Source of the DNA: Catenovulum sediminis
Lineage (GTDB): Bacteria > Pseudomonadota > Gammaproteobacteria > Enterobacterales > Alteromonadaceae
Length of the DNA stretch: 64,000 bases
Direction: 5' to 3'
Assembly (NCBI RefSeq): GCF_007289895.1
Contig: NZ_CP041661.1
Span: forward strand, 372,001-436,000
Shown here: piece by piece, positions 10,626 through 20,259 of the stretch
Numbering within the stretch: position 1 is the stretch's first letter
Layout of the letters: every line of letters begins with the position of its first letter
Position numbers and translations under genes: made by a program
Notes under the pieces: generated by a model
What the model was told of the DNA's origin: nothing
Database searches by the model: none
The model's input: only the letters and a program-made list of their open reading frames with translations

Positions 10626-11265
10626 AGTCTGGGATTTTTGGATCAGGGCATTTCATTGGTTGTTATTGGCCGGTTTCACCGGTGCTTGGCTGACCATTGA
10701 GTATGGTTGGATGCAAGCTCATGCTGTCATTGGCTATTGCTTGTCGGTATTATTAATTTTCCGTGTTTTATGGGGCTTTTGGGGTTCAACAACTGCTCAT
10801 TTTACTGCGTTTTTATGTTCGCCCATAACGGCATTAAAATATCTGAAAAACTCGCTGCAGCTCAAAGCACCCGCTCACGCAGGACACAACCCGGCAGGCG
10901 GCTGGATGGTGGTATGCATGTTAGCTTTGTTGTTTTGGCAAATCATCAGCGGTTTATTGGCCAATAACGATTTAGGTTTCAGCGGACCATTTGCTGACTT
11001 CATCAACAAAACATTATCCGACCAACTCACCCAATGGCATGGATGGAATTTTTACATCATTTTAAGCGCAGTTTGGTTGCATCTGGTTGCTGTCTTTTTT
11101 TACCAACTGGTAAAACGAGAAAAGTTAGTACAGGCAATGTTTAGTGGTAAAAAACCAAATATTCAAGCGCCAAACTGGCAATCCCTGAACTTTAAATCGA
11201 ACATCCGCGCAATCTCACTACTTGTGTTTTCAGCGTTAATTGTTTGTATTATCGTTTTTTTGTAG
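10612..11265 (+). CDS. Cytochrome b561-type membrane protein
   Basis: This 217-residue protein has four to five membrane segments and begins VKVWDFWIRAFHWLLL, the typical first helix of bacterial b561 (Ni/Fe-hydrogenase-type cytochrome b) with a haem-ligand histidine. Further candidate ligands lie in GWMQAHAVIGY, LTQWHGWNFYII and AVWLHLVAV. It would link the quinone pool to the periplasmic cytochromes encoded just upstream. It overlaps the preceding gene by 14 bp, which points to coupled translation. Confidence 0.85.
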   Translation: MKTVKVWDFWIRAFHWLLLAGFTGAWLTIEYGWMQAHAVIGYCLSVLLIFRVLWGFWGSTTAHFTAFLCSPITALKYLKNSLQLKAPAHAGHNPAGGWMVVCMLALLFWQIISGLLANNDLGFSGPFADFINKTLSDQLTQWHGWNFYIILSAVWLHLVAVFFYQLVKREKLVQAMFSGKKPNIQAPNWQSLNFKSNIRAISLLVFSALIVCIIVFL

Positions 11266-11302
11266 GTGCGGTAAATTCACTAAAAACAACACCCCAAAAT
11301 AG

Positions 11303-11331
11303 TTGACAATAAACTTAACACAACCTACCTT
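11303..11331 (+). promoter_or_regulatory. Candidate sigma70-type promoter
   Basis: A perfect -35 TTGACA (11303-11308) is followed 17 bp later by TACCTT, a weak -10. It lies about 85 bp before the small secreted protein gene, in a gap after the cytochrome operon. Confidence 0.35.
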
Positions 11332-11415
11332 TTATTGATGACAATAGTGTCATAGCCATTATTTAATCTCATAAAATAATGGTCCGTAAAACTCGCCTAT
11401 AAATAAGGAAATAAA

Positions 11416-11835
11416 ATGTTAAACAAACCCACAAAGTTAATCTCTTTTCTCACTCTTTGTGCAGTATCTAGCTTTGCCTTTGCAGGTAGTCAAACTTATA
11501 GCGTAACGGCATACCCCAATGAAAATAAGACGAGCTACCCAGAGTTAACAATCCCGGCAGGAGAAACAGTTACAATTACCGTTATTACAAGTTGTAGCAA
11601 GCCGGGTGGTAATAATCAAAATGATATATGTTTTGCAAATGGTTGGGCCGGAGGTAATCAGGCAGGGGTAACTGGATACGATGTTAGAACAGTTGATTAT
11701 ACTGACAAAACTAATACACAGGTACAGACGTTTACCAGTGACGGATCTACTTTTTATATGGGTGTTGAAGCCTATACCAACGATTCATACGGCTCTGGTT
11801 TAATTGCAGAAACCACAGTAATCGTAAATTGGTAA
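11416..11835 (+). CDS. Small secreted beta-rich protein, function unknown
   Basis: It has a clear signal peptide (MLNKPTKLISFLTLCAVSSFAFA) and AAGGAAAT upstream of the ATG. The mature part is about 115 residues, rich in Thr, Ser, Tyr, Gly and Asn, and looks all-beta (TYSVTAYPNE, GETVTITVITSC, STFYMGVEAYT). Two cysteines in the mature part (SCSKPGGNN and NDICFANG) could form a disulfide. I do not recognise the family. It has its own promoter region and sits between the electron-transfer operon and the halogenase gene. Confidence 0.65.
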   Translation: MLNKPTKLISFLTLCAVSSFAFAGSQTYSVTAYPNENKTSYPELTIPAGETVTITVITSCSKPGGNNQNDICFANGWAGGNQAGVTGYDVRTVDYTDKTNTQVQTFTSDGSTFYMGVEAYTNDSYGSGLIAETTVIVNW

Positions 11836-12047
11836 TAGGCATTATCGATTAAGACCATTAAAAACAGCGATGTGATCAGACAGCAATAAGTCTAATGTCC
11901 CGAGTCAGAGATTGCATCGCTCTTTAATGCGGGTTTGTTATATAGATTTAAACTTAGCAGCGAGCTCTTTTCTACGCCTCATTACTGCAACCACTTCGTC
12001 ATTAACTTCAAATGCATATTGTTAAAAGATGTTAGAAAGGGGTATGA

Positions 12048-13574
12048 TTGAGTACAATTTATTGTAGTCAATATTATGAATATATGAATCAAAATCAGTA
12101 CAAAAAGCAAATATTGATAGTAGGCGGTGGTACTGCGGGTTGGATGGCCGCGAGTCTTTTACAGCATCACTTGAGTTCACAGGGCTTTAACATTGCTTTG
12201 CTTGAATCGGATAACATTGCTACCGTTGGCGTTGGCGAGGGTTCAACACCTTATATTAAGCAGTTCTTTCAGACATTAGGTATTGATGAGAAAGAGTGGA
12301 TGTCTAAGTGTGATGCTACTTTTAAAAGTGGAATTACTTTTAAAGATTGGTCAACCCGTAAAGGATTCACGCAATATTTTCATCCTTTTACGAGCTCTAT
12401 TGATCCAGAAAGCTATGACATTTTTCGGCAAGTTACTCATTTGCGACATAAAAATTTTCGAGTAGAGTCACATCCTGATCAATATTTTTTACAATCTGAG
12501 CTTATTCGGCAAAGACGACTGCCAATATCCACTCAACCAAGTCATGTTAACTCCATTTATGCTTATCACTTTAATGCTGGAAAGTTAGGTGAATATTTAA
12601 AAAAACGAGCAATTAAACTAGGTGTACAGCATTTGATTGACGATGTGATTGACGTTAATTTGAGTTTAAGTGGTGATATCGCCTCAATAATGACGGCATC
12701 TGGTAGAGAGCTAAAGGCTGATATATTTATAGATTGTACTGGATTCAAAAGCTTACTTATTGAAAAAGCGCTAAAGGTTCCATTTACCTCCTTTAAGGAT
12801 AATTTATTTAATGATGCCGCCGTAACGGTAGCAAGTGAAGCTAAAAATAGTTACAGCCCGCAAACAATATCTACCGCAATGACTGCCGGCTGGCGTTGGG
12901 ATATCCCATTAACCTCAAGAACAGGTAATGGATACGTTTATAGCTCTGATTTTATAAATGCAGAGCAGGCTGAGCAAGAGTTAAAACAAGCCATCAATTT
13001 AACAAATGCCAATGTTGAAGTTAGACATATTAAAATGAAAGTAGGGCGTTTAGATAAGCACTGGCATAAAAACTGTGTGGCTATTGGTTTATCCCAAGGA
13101 TTTATAGAGCCTTTAGAAGCCACCGCCTTACATATAGTACAGTTGTCTATCGAGCAATTTATTGAGCAATATAAACAGGGAAGTTTTACAAACAAACATC
13201 AAGATTTTTACAATCACGGAGTTAATCATATGTTTGAACATATTCGTGATTATATTGTGTTGCATTACCTAACTAACAGTCGAAATGATTCTGCTTATTG
13301 GCGAGCATGCCGTCATGACATAAAACTTTCTGATCGTTTACAAGCGGCGATGGAAGTCTGGTGCAGCGGTGGCGACCTAGACCAAGAATTACATAGACAG
13401 CAAGTCACTCAATATTATTCTTCTATGTCTTGGTATGTGTTATTAGCCGGGATGGGAATATTTCCAAATATTAATTCATCGACAGCACAAGTTCATGAGC
13501 AAGCTGATCGTGAGCTTAATAATATACGTACTAGATTAAAATCCTACGCAAACTTTTTTCCTTTTAGTCGTTAA
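12048..13574 (+). CDS. Tryptophan-halogenase-like flavoprotein
   Basis: The N terminus has the FAD-binding motif VGGGTAGWMAASLL, and the family motif WxWxIP is present as GWRWDIPL. GVGEGSTPYIKQFF contains the position of the catalytic-lysine region, and GFIEPLEATALHIVQ is the typical C-terminal signature. The start is TTG at 12048, preceded by AAAGGGG about 6 bp upstream; ATG at 12084 is a possible alternative. Close relatives are commonly found beside TonB-dependent receptors in marine and plant-associated gammaproteobacteria, where true tryptophan chlorination is doubtful. Here it converges on the lipoprotein/receptor pair. Confidence 0.85.
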   Translation: MSTIYCSQYYEYMNQNQYKKQILIVGGGTAGWMAASLLQHHLSSQGFNIALLESDNIATVGVGEGSTPYIKQFFQTLGIDEKEWMSKCDATFKSGITFKDWSTRKGFTQYFHPFTSSIDPESYDIFRQVTHLRHKNFRVESHPDQYFLQSELIRQRRLPISTQPSHVNSIYAYHFNAGKLGEYLKKRAIKLGVQHLIDDVIDVNLSLSGDIASIMTASGRELKADIFIDCTGFKSLLIEKALKVPFTSFKDNLFNDAAVTVASEAKNSYSPQTISTAMTAGWRWDIPLTSRTGNGYVYSSDFINAEQAEQELKQAINLTNANVEVRHIKMKVGRLDKHWHKNCVAIGLSQGFIEPLEATALHIVQLSIEQFIEQYKQGSFTNKHQDFYNHGVNHMFEHIRDYIVLHYLTNSRNDSAYWRACRHDIKLSDRLQAAMEVWCSGGDLDQELHRQQVTQYYSSMSWYVLLAGMGIFPNINSSTAQVHEQADRELNNIRTRLKSYANFFPFSR

Positions 13575-13602
13575 CCCCAACAAGGGTTAACTTGCGTATT
13601 TT
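13570..13602 (+). terminator. Rho-independent terminator of the halogenase gene
   Basis: Stem GTTAACCC / GGGTTAAC (13570-13591, 6-nt loop) starts inside the stop region of the halogenase gene and is followed by a T-rich stretch with eight consecutive T. Confidence 0.65.
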
Positions 13603-13706
13603 TTTTGAGCTTTTTTCAATATCGCTTTGTGATCCGGCAACTTGTTCACTTCACTTTTTTACGTGGTTTAATTGAATTGAGCACGTCAAATCCGGTACAA
13701 AAGTAA

Positions 13707-13733
13707 AAGGCCTTGTTAACTTAACAAGGCCTT
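13707..13733. terminator. Bidirectional hairpin between convergent genes
   Basis: A perfect 12-bp stem AAGGCCTTGTTA with a 3-nt loop lies between the convergent halogenase and surface-lipoprotein genes. It probably ends the leftward transcript of the receptor/lipoprotein unit. Confidence 0.6.
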
Positions 13734-13779
13734 GTCTTCATTTTGCTAATTACATTTTTTATGTCGAACGTAGCCCTAA

Positions 13780-16275
13780 TTAATCCGGTACAGGATACAT
13801 TCTTACATTATCAATGTTAAATGCAGTATTAGGCGGAAGCGCGATTTCTAATCGAACATTTTCTGCCGTAGACCAATCAAAACTAGGGTCTGAGGCAATA
13901 GCACCTGCAAAGAATTCTGAATCAGTATCTGTGACAAAGTGGAACTTCATACTTTGCCAAAGAGTTGACTGTTGACTAATAAAATTCTTGGGGCTTTTTA
14001 AAGTATTGCCTGAGTCTTCGTCGATAAGAGTCAGCGTTAAGTTGTCAGGACCACCCGTATTTTGGAAGTCAAACTCTACAACATAACGGATACCGCTCTT
14101 AAACGTACCTTGTTTAATACCTTCTGGTTGCAACTGCAATGCTGCCCAATCTGCGCCAGTAGACACAGATAGCCCATATAGAGTTTGTCCATCTACATCA
14201 AAGCGGTTTGCTTCTTCCGTAACTGTCGCAGACGCAGTTGCGACATTAACATTCCAATTAGGTGCAGTACCGTCATTGAAATTATTATCGGCGCCGTTGA
14301 TTAAATTACGAGCTTGAACGTAATCGTATGTGATCATTCGAACATCATCGTAGGTAATTCCTTCTCGAGTTTGGAATGTTAGCTCAATATTCGAATCAAC
14401 TGTAAAATCTTCATCCGCAACAAAGTCAGCTGTATGTAATACTTGGTTGAGTGTTCCACGCATTGCTGAGAAGTAAGCTGGTAATAAGTTAGTATTACCC
14501 GCTGATTGTGGTGATTTTACAGTCGCTGTAATATTCGCCCAAACCCCAGCTGTTGTCCCTGCATTTTCTGACTGCCAAGTGATAAAGAAACGATCGTTTT
14601 CTTCTATCTTACCTTGCGAAATTCCATTTGAATTCAGTCTTAGAACCGAATTGTCGATAGCTACAGAAGCCCCCATGTCACCTGAGTAGGCACCGAATTC
14701 GGATACGGTTATTCCTTCTGGCGTAACCGAGGTCCAACCGTTATCTAGCACGCCACTTTCGAAGGTTCCGTCCGCAAGTAAGTTAGCCTCAGATGCTTTT
14801 ACGGTTAAGTTGAAATCACGAGACTCAGATACAAGTAATCCATCGCTCACAATATAACTTAAGGTAAATGTTTCCGTTTCGCCGTCGTCAAGATATAAGA
14901 AGGCATAGGGATCAACTCTAACTTCACCTGTTTCTTGATTAACACTGATACCAAATACATCCGATTCAGCAGGAATAGTTACAGAATCAATTGAAAGGTC
15001 GTCTCCATCTAAATCAATGATCCCTTCAAATAAATCGAACGTGACTATGTCGTCACTGGCAAGCACTGTTTTTTCCAGTGGTCCAGTAAACTCTGGCTCA
15101 TTGAATTCATTGGCGCCAAGCACTACAAACGTAGCTGTTCGCTCGACTGTGTTATTTGCATTACCATCTGTTACGTTAAACGTATAGGTAATAGTAGCCT
15201 CTTCTCCTTTTGCAAGGCTATCAGCAAATACAGAAGGATTAAATACAAGGTTGAATTCACTTAAGTCACCAGTGATAGGATCTTCAACTCTTTGTGTCGA
15301 TGCAAATGATGGAAGACCCGTACAATCAACACCAGAGCATGTGAACCCATCCGCTAGATTTATATTTACGCCAATTTTTTCGACTCGATACTGATTGGTG
15401 TTTTTGTACTGATAATAACTATCAAGGTCACCGACTTGCCGAGTGAACGTGCGATTGTATTGTACATCAGCATCATAAATGCCTGCTAATAAGTTAACAG
15501 ATACATTTGCGCCTTTCTCTGATACGCGTTGGTTATGTGGTTCAACGGGTTGCTCTTCACCACTTACGATGAGAGGGTTTCCTTGCGCATCTAATTGAAT
15601 AAAGCGCGGCTCTGAGTTTTCCCCTACAACTTTTGCAAGTAAACGATGCTCAACTGAGCTAGTCCCATCAGTGACGTCAAAAGAAATATTGACAACTGAA
15701 ACCTCATCTTGAAACAGCACAGGTATAAACTCACTTGGGGTGACTCTTAACACTGTTTGCTTCAGGTCAAAACCATACAACAACTCATTGGTTCTAGGGA
15801 ACCCTTGAATTCTTCTTACTTCCTCTCGCTCCTGAAAGGTAATAGACTCGCCAATCTCAAAACCTGCCTCGGTTAAAAATGGCGCACAATATTCTAAATA
15901 ATTAACAGCGGCAACAATCGTATCAGAACAGTCTGGACCATCCCAAACAAATTGAAGGTTAGTGACTCTTAAAGCGTCACCTTCAGGATCTGAAAAACCT
16001 TTCAACAAATCAATGTCATAGGTCTTACTACCACCGTCGAAGGTGTCAGACTCATTAAAAATATATTGCAATTGCATGACGTTAGAGTTTGTAGAGGGAT
16101 CAAATACCTCGACAAACTCACCTATTTCACCGTCGGCAGAAAAAATTGAAGCGTCAAAAATTGGGGCATCCCCAGTTCCTGACCCCATATTATCTGAATT
16201 CGAATTGCTACCACCGCAACCAAATAGTGCTGCCACCGCAGCTGGTAAGATTAGATGTTTATATTTAATATTCAT
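13780..16275 (-). CDS. Large surface lipoprotein with Ig/cadherin-like and carbohydrate-binding-like domains
   Basis: The signal peptide ends in a lipobox (AAVAALFGC followed by GGSNSNS), so it is lipid-anchored. Residues about 180-500 contain repeated Ig/cadherin-like modules with the strand pattern SFDVTDGTSS, TFNVTDGNAN and SYIVSDGLLV. The C-terminal 330 residues look like two CBM4/9-like jelly rolls (ADGTFESGVLDNGWTSV; then GADNNFNDGTAPNWNVNV ... FNIDNVRMYPV). Encoded 14 bp after the TonB receptor and in the same direction, it is probably a surface glycan-binding partner of that receptor, like SusE-type proteins in other phyla. No catalytic motif was seen. Confidence 0.75.
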   Translation of the reverse strand: MNIKYKHLILPAAVAALFGCGGSNSNSDNMGSGTGDAPIFDASIFSADGEIGEFVEVFDPSTNSNVMQLQYIFNESDTFDGGSKTYDIDLLKGFSDPEGDALRVTNLQFVWDGPDCSDTIVAAVNYLEYCAPFLTEAGFEIGESITFQEREEVRRIQGFPRTNELLYGFDLKQTVLRVTPSEFIPVLFQDEVSVVNISFDVTDGTSSVEHRLLAKVVGENSEPRFIQLDAQGNPLIVSGEEQPVEPHNQRVSEKGANVSVNLLAGIYDADVQYNRTFTRQVGDLDSYYQYKNTNQYRVEKIGVNINLADGFTCSGVDCTGLPSFASTQRVEDPITGDLSEFNLVFNPSVFADSLAKGEEATITYTFNVTDGNANNTVERTATFVVLGANEFNEPEFTGPLEKTVLASDDIVTFDLFEGIIDLDGDDLSIDSVTIPAESDVFGISVNQETGEVRVDPYAFLYLDDGETETFTLSYIVSDGLLVSESRDFNLTVKASEANLLADGTFESGVLDNGWTSVTPEGITVSEFGAYSGDMGASVAIDNSVLRLNSNGISQGKIEENDRFFITWQSENAGTTAGVWANITATVKSPQSAGNTNLLPAYFSAMRGTLNQVLHTADFVADEDFTVDSNIELTFQTREGITYDDVRMITYDYVQARNLINGADNNFNDGTAPNWNVNVATASATVTEEANRFDVDGQTLYGLSVSTGADWAALQLQPEGIKQGTFKSGIRYVVEFDFQNTGGPDNLTLTLIDEDSGNTLKSPKNFISQQSTLWQSMKFHFVTDTDSEFFAGAIASDPSFDWSTAENVRLEIALPPNTAFNIDNVRMYPVPD

Positions 16276-16289
16276 TGTTAGTCCTTAGA

Positions 16290-19200
16290 TTAAAAACGTG
16301 CTCTTAAGCCTAAACGAAAAATTCTTCCCGTTTTCTGCTCAAGTTGTGTTCTCGACTTGGTTACTCCGCCATCCAGAGCATTACCCTCGTCGTAAGGAAC
16401 GTCTTTCAAAATCGATTCACCATTTTCATTTACAACAAATTCTTGGTCACCCAAGTCTAAATTGCTACTTGTGAAATAATTTCTGACAGTTTCATCTGCT
16501 AAATTTATAGCTTGGAAAGAAACTAGGAAGGTGTCATTAATCTTGTAATTAAGTGAAAGATCAAGTGTACCAGAGCCTTCTCTCCATAAATGACCAATGG
16601 CTTGCCAGTCACGTTGTTGAAGCTGGTCAGATTTTCCGCGATAAGCTAAGCGAACTTGATGTCCAAACTTTTCCCAAAACACGGTCGCATTGTAAGAGTG
16701 TTCAGGAACATAAGCTCGAGGCAAAGATTCTAGTAGCTTAGTCGGATCGATCGTTGAATATTCAGGGTCAGTTTTACTCTCTTGATAGGTATAACTCAAT
16801 TGAGCGCCTAGTCCAGACCAAATACCGGGCAAGAAATCATAACTTTGGTTATACGTAAGTTCCGCGCCGGTTATCTCAGCTCCGCTACCATTGCGAGGAC
16901 GGTTGACGCGGAATATCCTACAAAGATCAATAAGTTCTTCGCTATACCACCAATCTTGACGAGGTGCATTGATATGACCGCGGTCTGGGAAACATGCTGC
17001 TTGTCCAATACCATCTAAAGTTTCTTCGTTAAAATCAGCTTCGACCTCTGCAACGGTTTTCGTTAGGTTAGCTGCGTCAAAACCTGCACTTGTATCGACG
17101 TAACGTAAATCCGTTAGATAGGAGTCGATGGTTTCAGACTCTTCAAAATCAGACATATCTTTATGGAAGAAAGTTGCTGATAAAAGCCCTGCGTCGTTGA
17201 AATACCATTCTAACGATAAGTCTAAGTTGTTAGATTTTTGAGGGTTAAGGGTTGTACCCGATAAACTAACAGTAGAGCCTTTATTGGTATATGGTTGCCC
17301 CCAAAGACCTTCGTTAACCCTAAAGCCAGGCTTCAGTTGATCGATTCTTGGACGAGACATGGTTTTTGATACAGCAAAACGTGCTATGACTTCTTCATTA
17401 ACCTGATAATTTACATTAAGGCTCGGTAAGAATAAGTCATACTCATGCGACCCAGTCGTCTCAAAGACATCTAAACTTCTGTCTTCTGCTTGACCGGGAT
17501 CTGATGTATTACCCAGATATGTGGAAGACTTAACTATATCTACGTGACGACCGATATTTACGTGAGTGTAACTACTGCGCTCCGTATTAGCATCATAGCA
17601 AGGGTAATTATCTGGATCACCTTCAAAACGCACATCATCACTGTAATCTGTTGGTGTGCCATTTAAGTCCCAACCAAAGCCATCAATTCTATTATATTGT
17701 CCTTCACGATCATTAGTCTCATTGGGAGTTAAATGATCTATTGAACATGGTCCATTCGGGTGAGCTGGGTTTCTAAGCTGCCTAAATAAGAAAGGGTCTA
17801 ATACGCGTCTGAGTGGGTCACCAGCAAAGAATTGAACACCCGAGTAACCTGTTGAGTTGACTTCGGTTCTGACCCATCTAACACCAAAATCACCTCTTAA
17901 ATTATCTAAGGGTTCAAAACGTAATTTAAGGTATGCAGCTTGATTTTTTAATGTTGTTGAACGCGTATTTGTAGGGTCCACTGTATATTGCAAAGACTCT
18001 ACGTCATTGGCAATATCAAGCAACTTACTTGTTGATACTAAAGGCCAACCGTCAGTTACTGTATTACTTGCTACCCCAAGTGAGCTCATAAAGTCGTCAT
18101 AAGGGAATTCTCTATCTGAAAGATAGTTTGCCACAGGAACAGCACCTAGCGATCCGCCCGGCTGCACGATTCGACTTCCGGTTACATTTCCATCTACATC
18201 AAAAATAGGAACAGAGAATGCCGTACCAGCACTTTCAAATTTACCAGTTTGATCGTCATTAAATTTATCACGTTGCGAAACTTTTACACCAAACTCGATT
18301 TGAGTAAAGCCTGCAAAATCTATATCTAAATCAAAATCAATAAAAGCGGTTTTATTTGTATCCGTTATTTCTTGATCTCTGAGCCTAAGGTTATTCGTTC
18401 CTAGTGCTGTGATATCCTCAGGATTAAATCCGGTCGATAATATTGAATCAAATTGCTGAGTTGGATCTTCAAGTGAACCTAAGCTGGTTCCCACCACCAT
18501 TTGACAAGTTCCAGTTGAACAGTCATAGCCGACTGGTTGTATTCCTGTATGAGGCGTGCCAGCTTCATCAGCCCATTGTAAGCCGTTGGTTCCACTCAAA
18601 AGTTGAAGATTAAATTTGGACTCTGGCACTAAATGAGTGTCTGAATAATTCAATCCGATATCCATACGTAAAGTGTCAGTTATAAATTGTTTTAACGCAA
18701 AATTTACCACTTTGTTTGTTGTTGTATCTCCCCCGGTTGACCTTGTATATCCTCCGTCCCCGAACCTGTTAGTGGCTTTAACAAATGTGCGAGTTTGAGT
18801 GTCTACCATAAACCAATCATGCAAAGGATCCGTGAAAGGTGGTGCTGCATCATCACCATCTATTTTATATTTGCTGTTTACGACGCCCTCAACATAAGGC
18901 TCAAAGTCTAAGCGAGTACGAGTTGTCACACCATCAGTAGAGGTTTCAAAATTCTGCTTACTATAAGTAAAATCTAAGCTAATATCGGTAGAGTCGGTGG
19001 GCAAAAATTGAAAGGTTACCGTTGCACCATGTCGGTCTCTTTTATTTTGATATAGAGAATAGTCCAACCCTGTTGCATAAATCCCAGTGTGATCTGTCAA
19101 TATTTGACCATTGACATCACTAGCAATAGGCATAGTGATTGCTTCGAAGTCATTGATTCTTAATTCATCACGCCTAACTGAGTTTGTTTCATCATATGCA

Positions 19201-19897
19201 GTAACTAAAACACCAAAAGTGTCATCTCTGAATTTTTTCGAGAAACTGCCCGATATTTTATAATTCGTATTTTCAGAAAAATCGTTGTATCGACCTTGTA
19301 GAGTTACGCTTTTAATATCATTTTTAATATTTAGAGGCTTAGTTGTTTTTAACTGTATCGTCGCACCTAAAGAGCCTTCATCGTGATCCGCACTTGGCGT
19401 TTTGATAACATTTATTTGCGATAATATATCTGATGAAAAACTACTTAAATCAACAGACTGGTTTGCGTCCGAACTAGTTAATGTTGCACCGTTCAATGTT
19501 ATTACATTTTGGTTGGGGTTGGCCCCACGAACACTGACAGTTGTCCCTTCACCATCTTCAGATTGTACGGAAACACCTGTTACGCGAGAAAGGGCATCAG
19601 CAATATTTTGATCAGTCGATTTACCAATATCTTCTGCAAATATAGAATCAGTAACATTATCACTGAAGCGTTTTTGGTTGAGTGATTTCATTACACTCCC
19701 CTAAACCCTGAAACCTCTATGACTTCAATGTCATCATTTTTTTTGTTTGTCGTTTGTACTTCACTGGTTTTGACACCAGAAACTTCTACTTCTTGATTTT
19801 GGTTTTCTTCATTTTCAGCGGCATAGGCCATCTGATTAGATGCAAGTAGTGACGCTATTGTCAGTACTAATGGCTTTACTTTAAGTTGAGTCGCCAT
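16290..19897 (-). pseudogene. TonB-dependent receptor, signal/TonB-box part split off by a frameshift
   Basis: A 68-codon frame (19897-19691) encodes the signal peptide (VLTIASLLASNQMAYA) and TonB-box region (DDIEVIEVSGFRG) and stops at TAA. The main frame starts at an overlapping TAATG and encodes the plug (IGKSTDQNIADALSRVTGVS, VRGANPNQNVITLNG) and barrel, ending in the usual C-terminal aromatic strand (GRIFRLGLRARF). One extra G in the G4 run (19698-19701) would fuse the two into the normal FRGS...KSLNQKR sequence. As written, the barrel lacks an export signal. It could be mutation, sequencing error or slippage. Role: outer-membrane import of oligosaccharides. Confidence 0.88.
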
Positions 19898-20259
19898 TGA
19901 GTAGCCTCCCTTGTGATTAGACTATCGAGTGGTTAACCGTCTTATGCGGTATTTCCATAACATTTAAACATTAAATGTTACTTCTATGTTAAATGTATCA
20001 CATTCAAACCGAGTACATCAAATATAATATACACTAAATTATTAATTGTTCATTGTTCACAATATTAGTTAAAACACAAGTCACTGATTTAACTATAAAT
20101 TAAAGGATAAAAACAAATCAAAAAAATATAAAATTAAAGGTATGAATAAGAATTTTCACATATACAAGAATGTATACTACACACTGAGCATTGTTAACAA
20201 CACTCAGTGAGCGGCAATTTTAAAGCATTGATTAATGGTAAATTGCACGCTGAACCCGC
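19898..20259 (-). promoter_or_regulatory. Receptor promoter region and sulfatase 3' region (no gene)
   Basis: This AT-rich gap holds the leftward receptor promoter. At 20021-20036 is AATATAATATACACTA, repeated exactly upstream of the rightward sulfatase at 26224. Nearer the sulfatase stop, CACTGAG...CTCAGTG flanks TTGTTAACAA (20191-20200), a hairpin that may be that gene's terminator or an operator. I see no coding sequence. Confidence 0.45.

Noticed and set aside
11836-12047. Possible 3' gene tail on the minus strand (VVAVMRRRKELAAKF)
   Set aside because: The frame is only about 28 codons between stops and has no recognisable partner; too short to call a relic.
16553-16741. Plus-strand frame inside the receptor gene
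   Set aside because: A shadow of a strongly supported coding region on the other strand.
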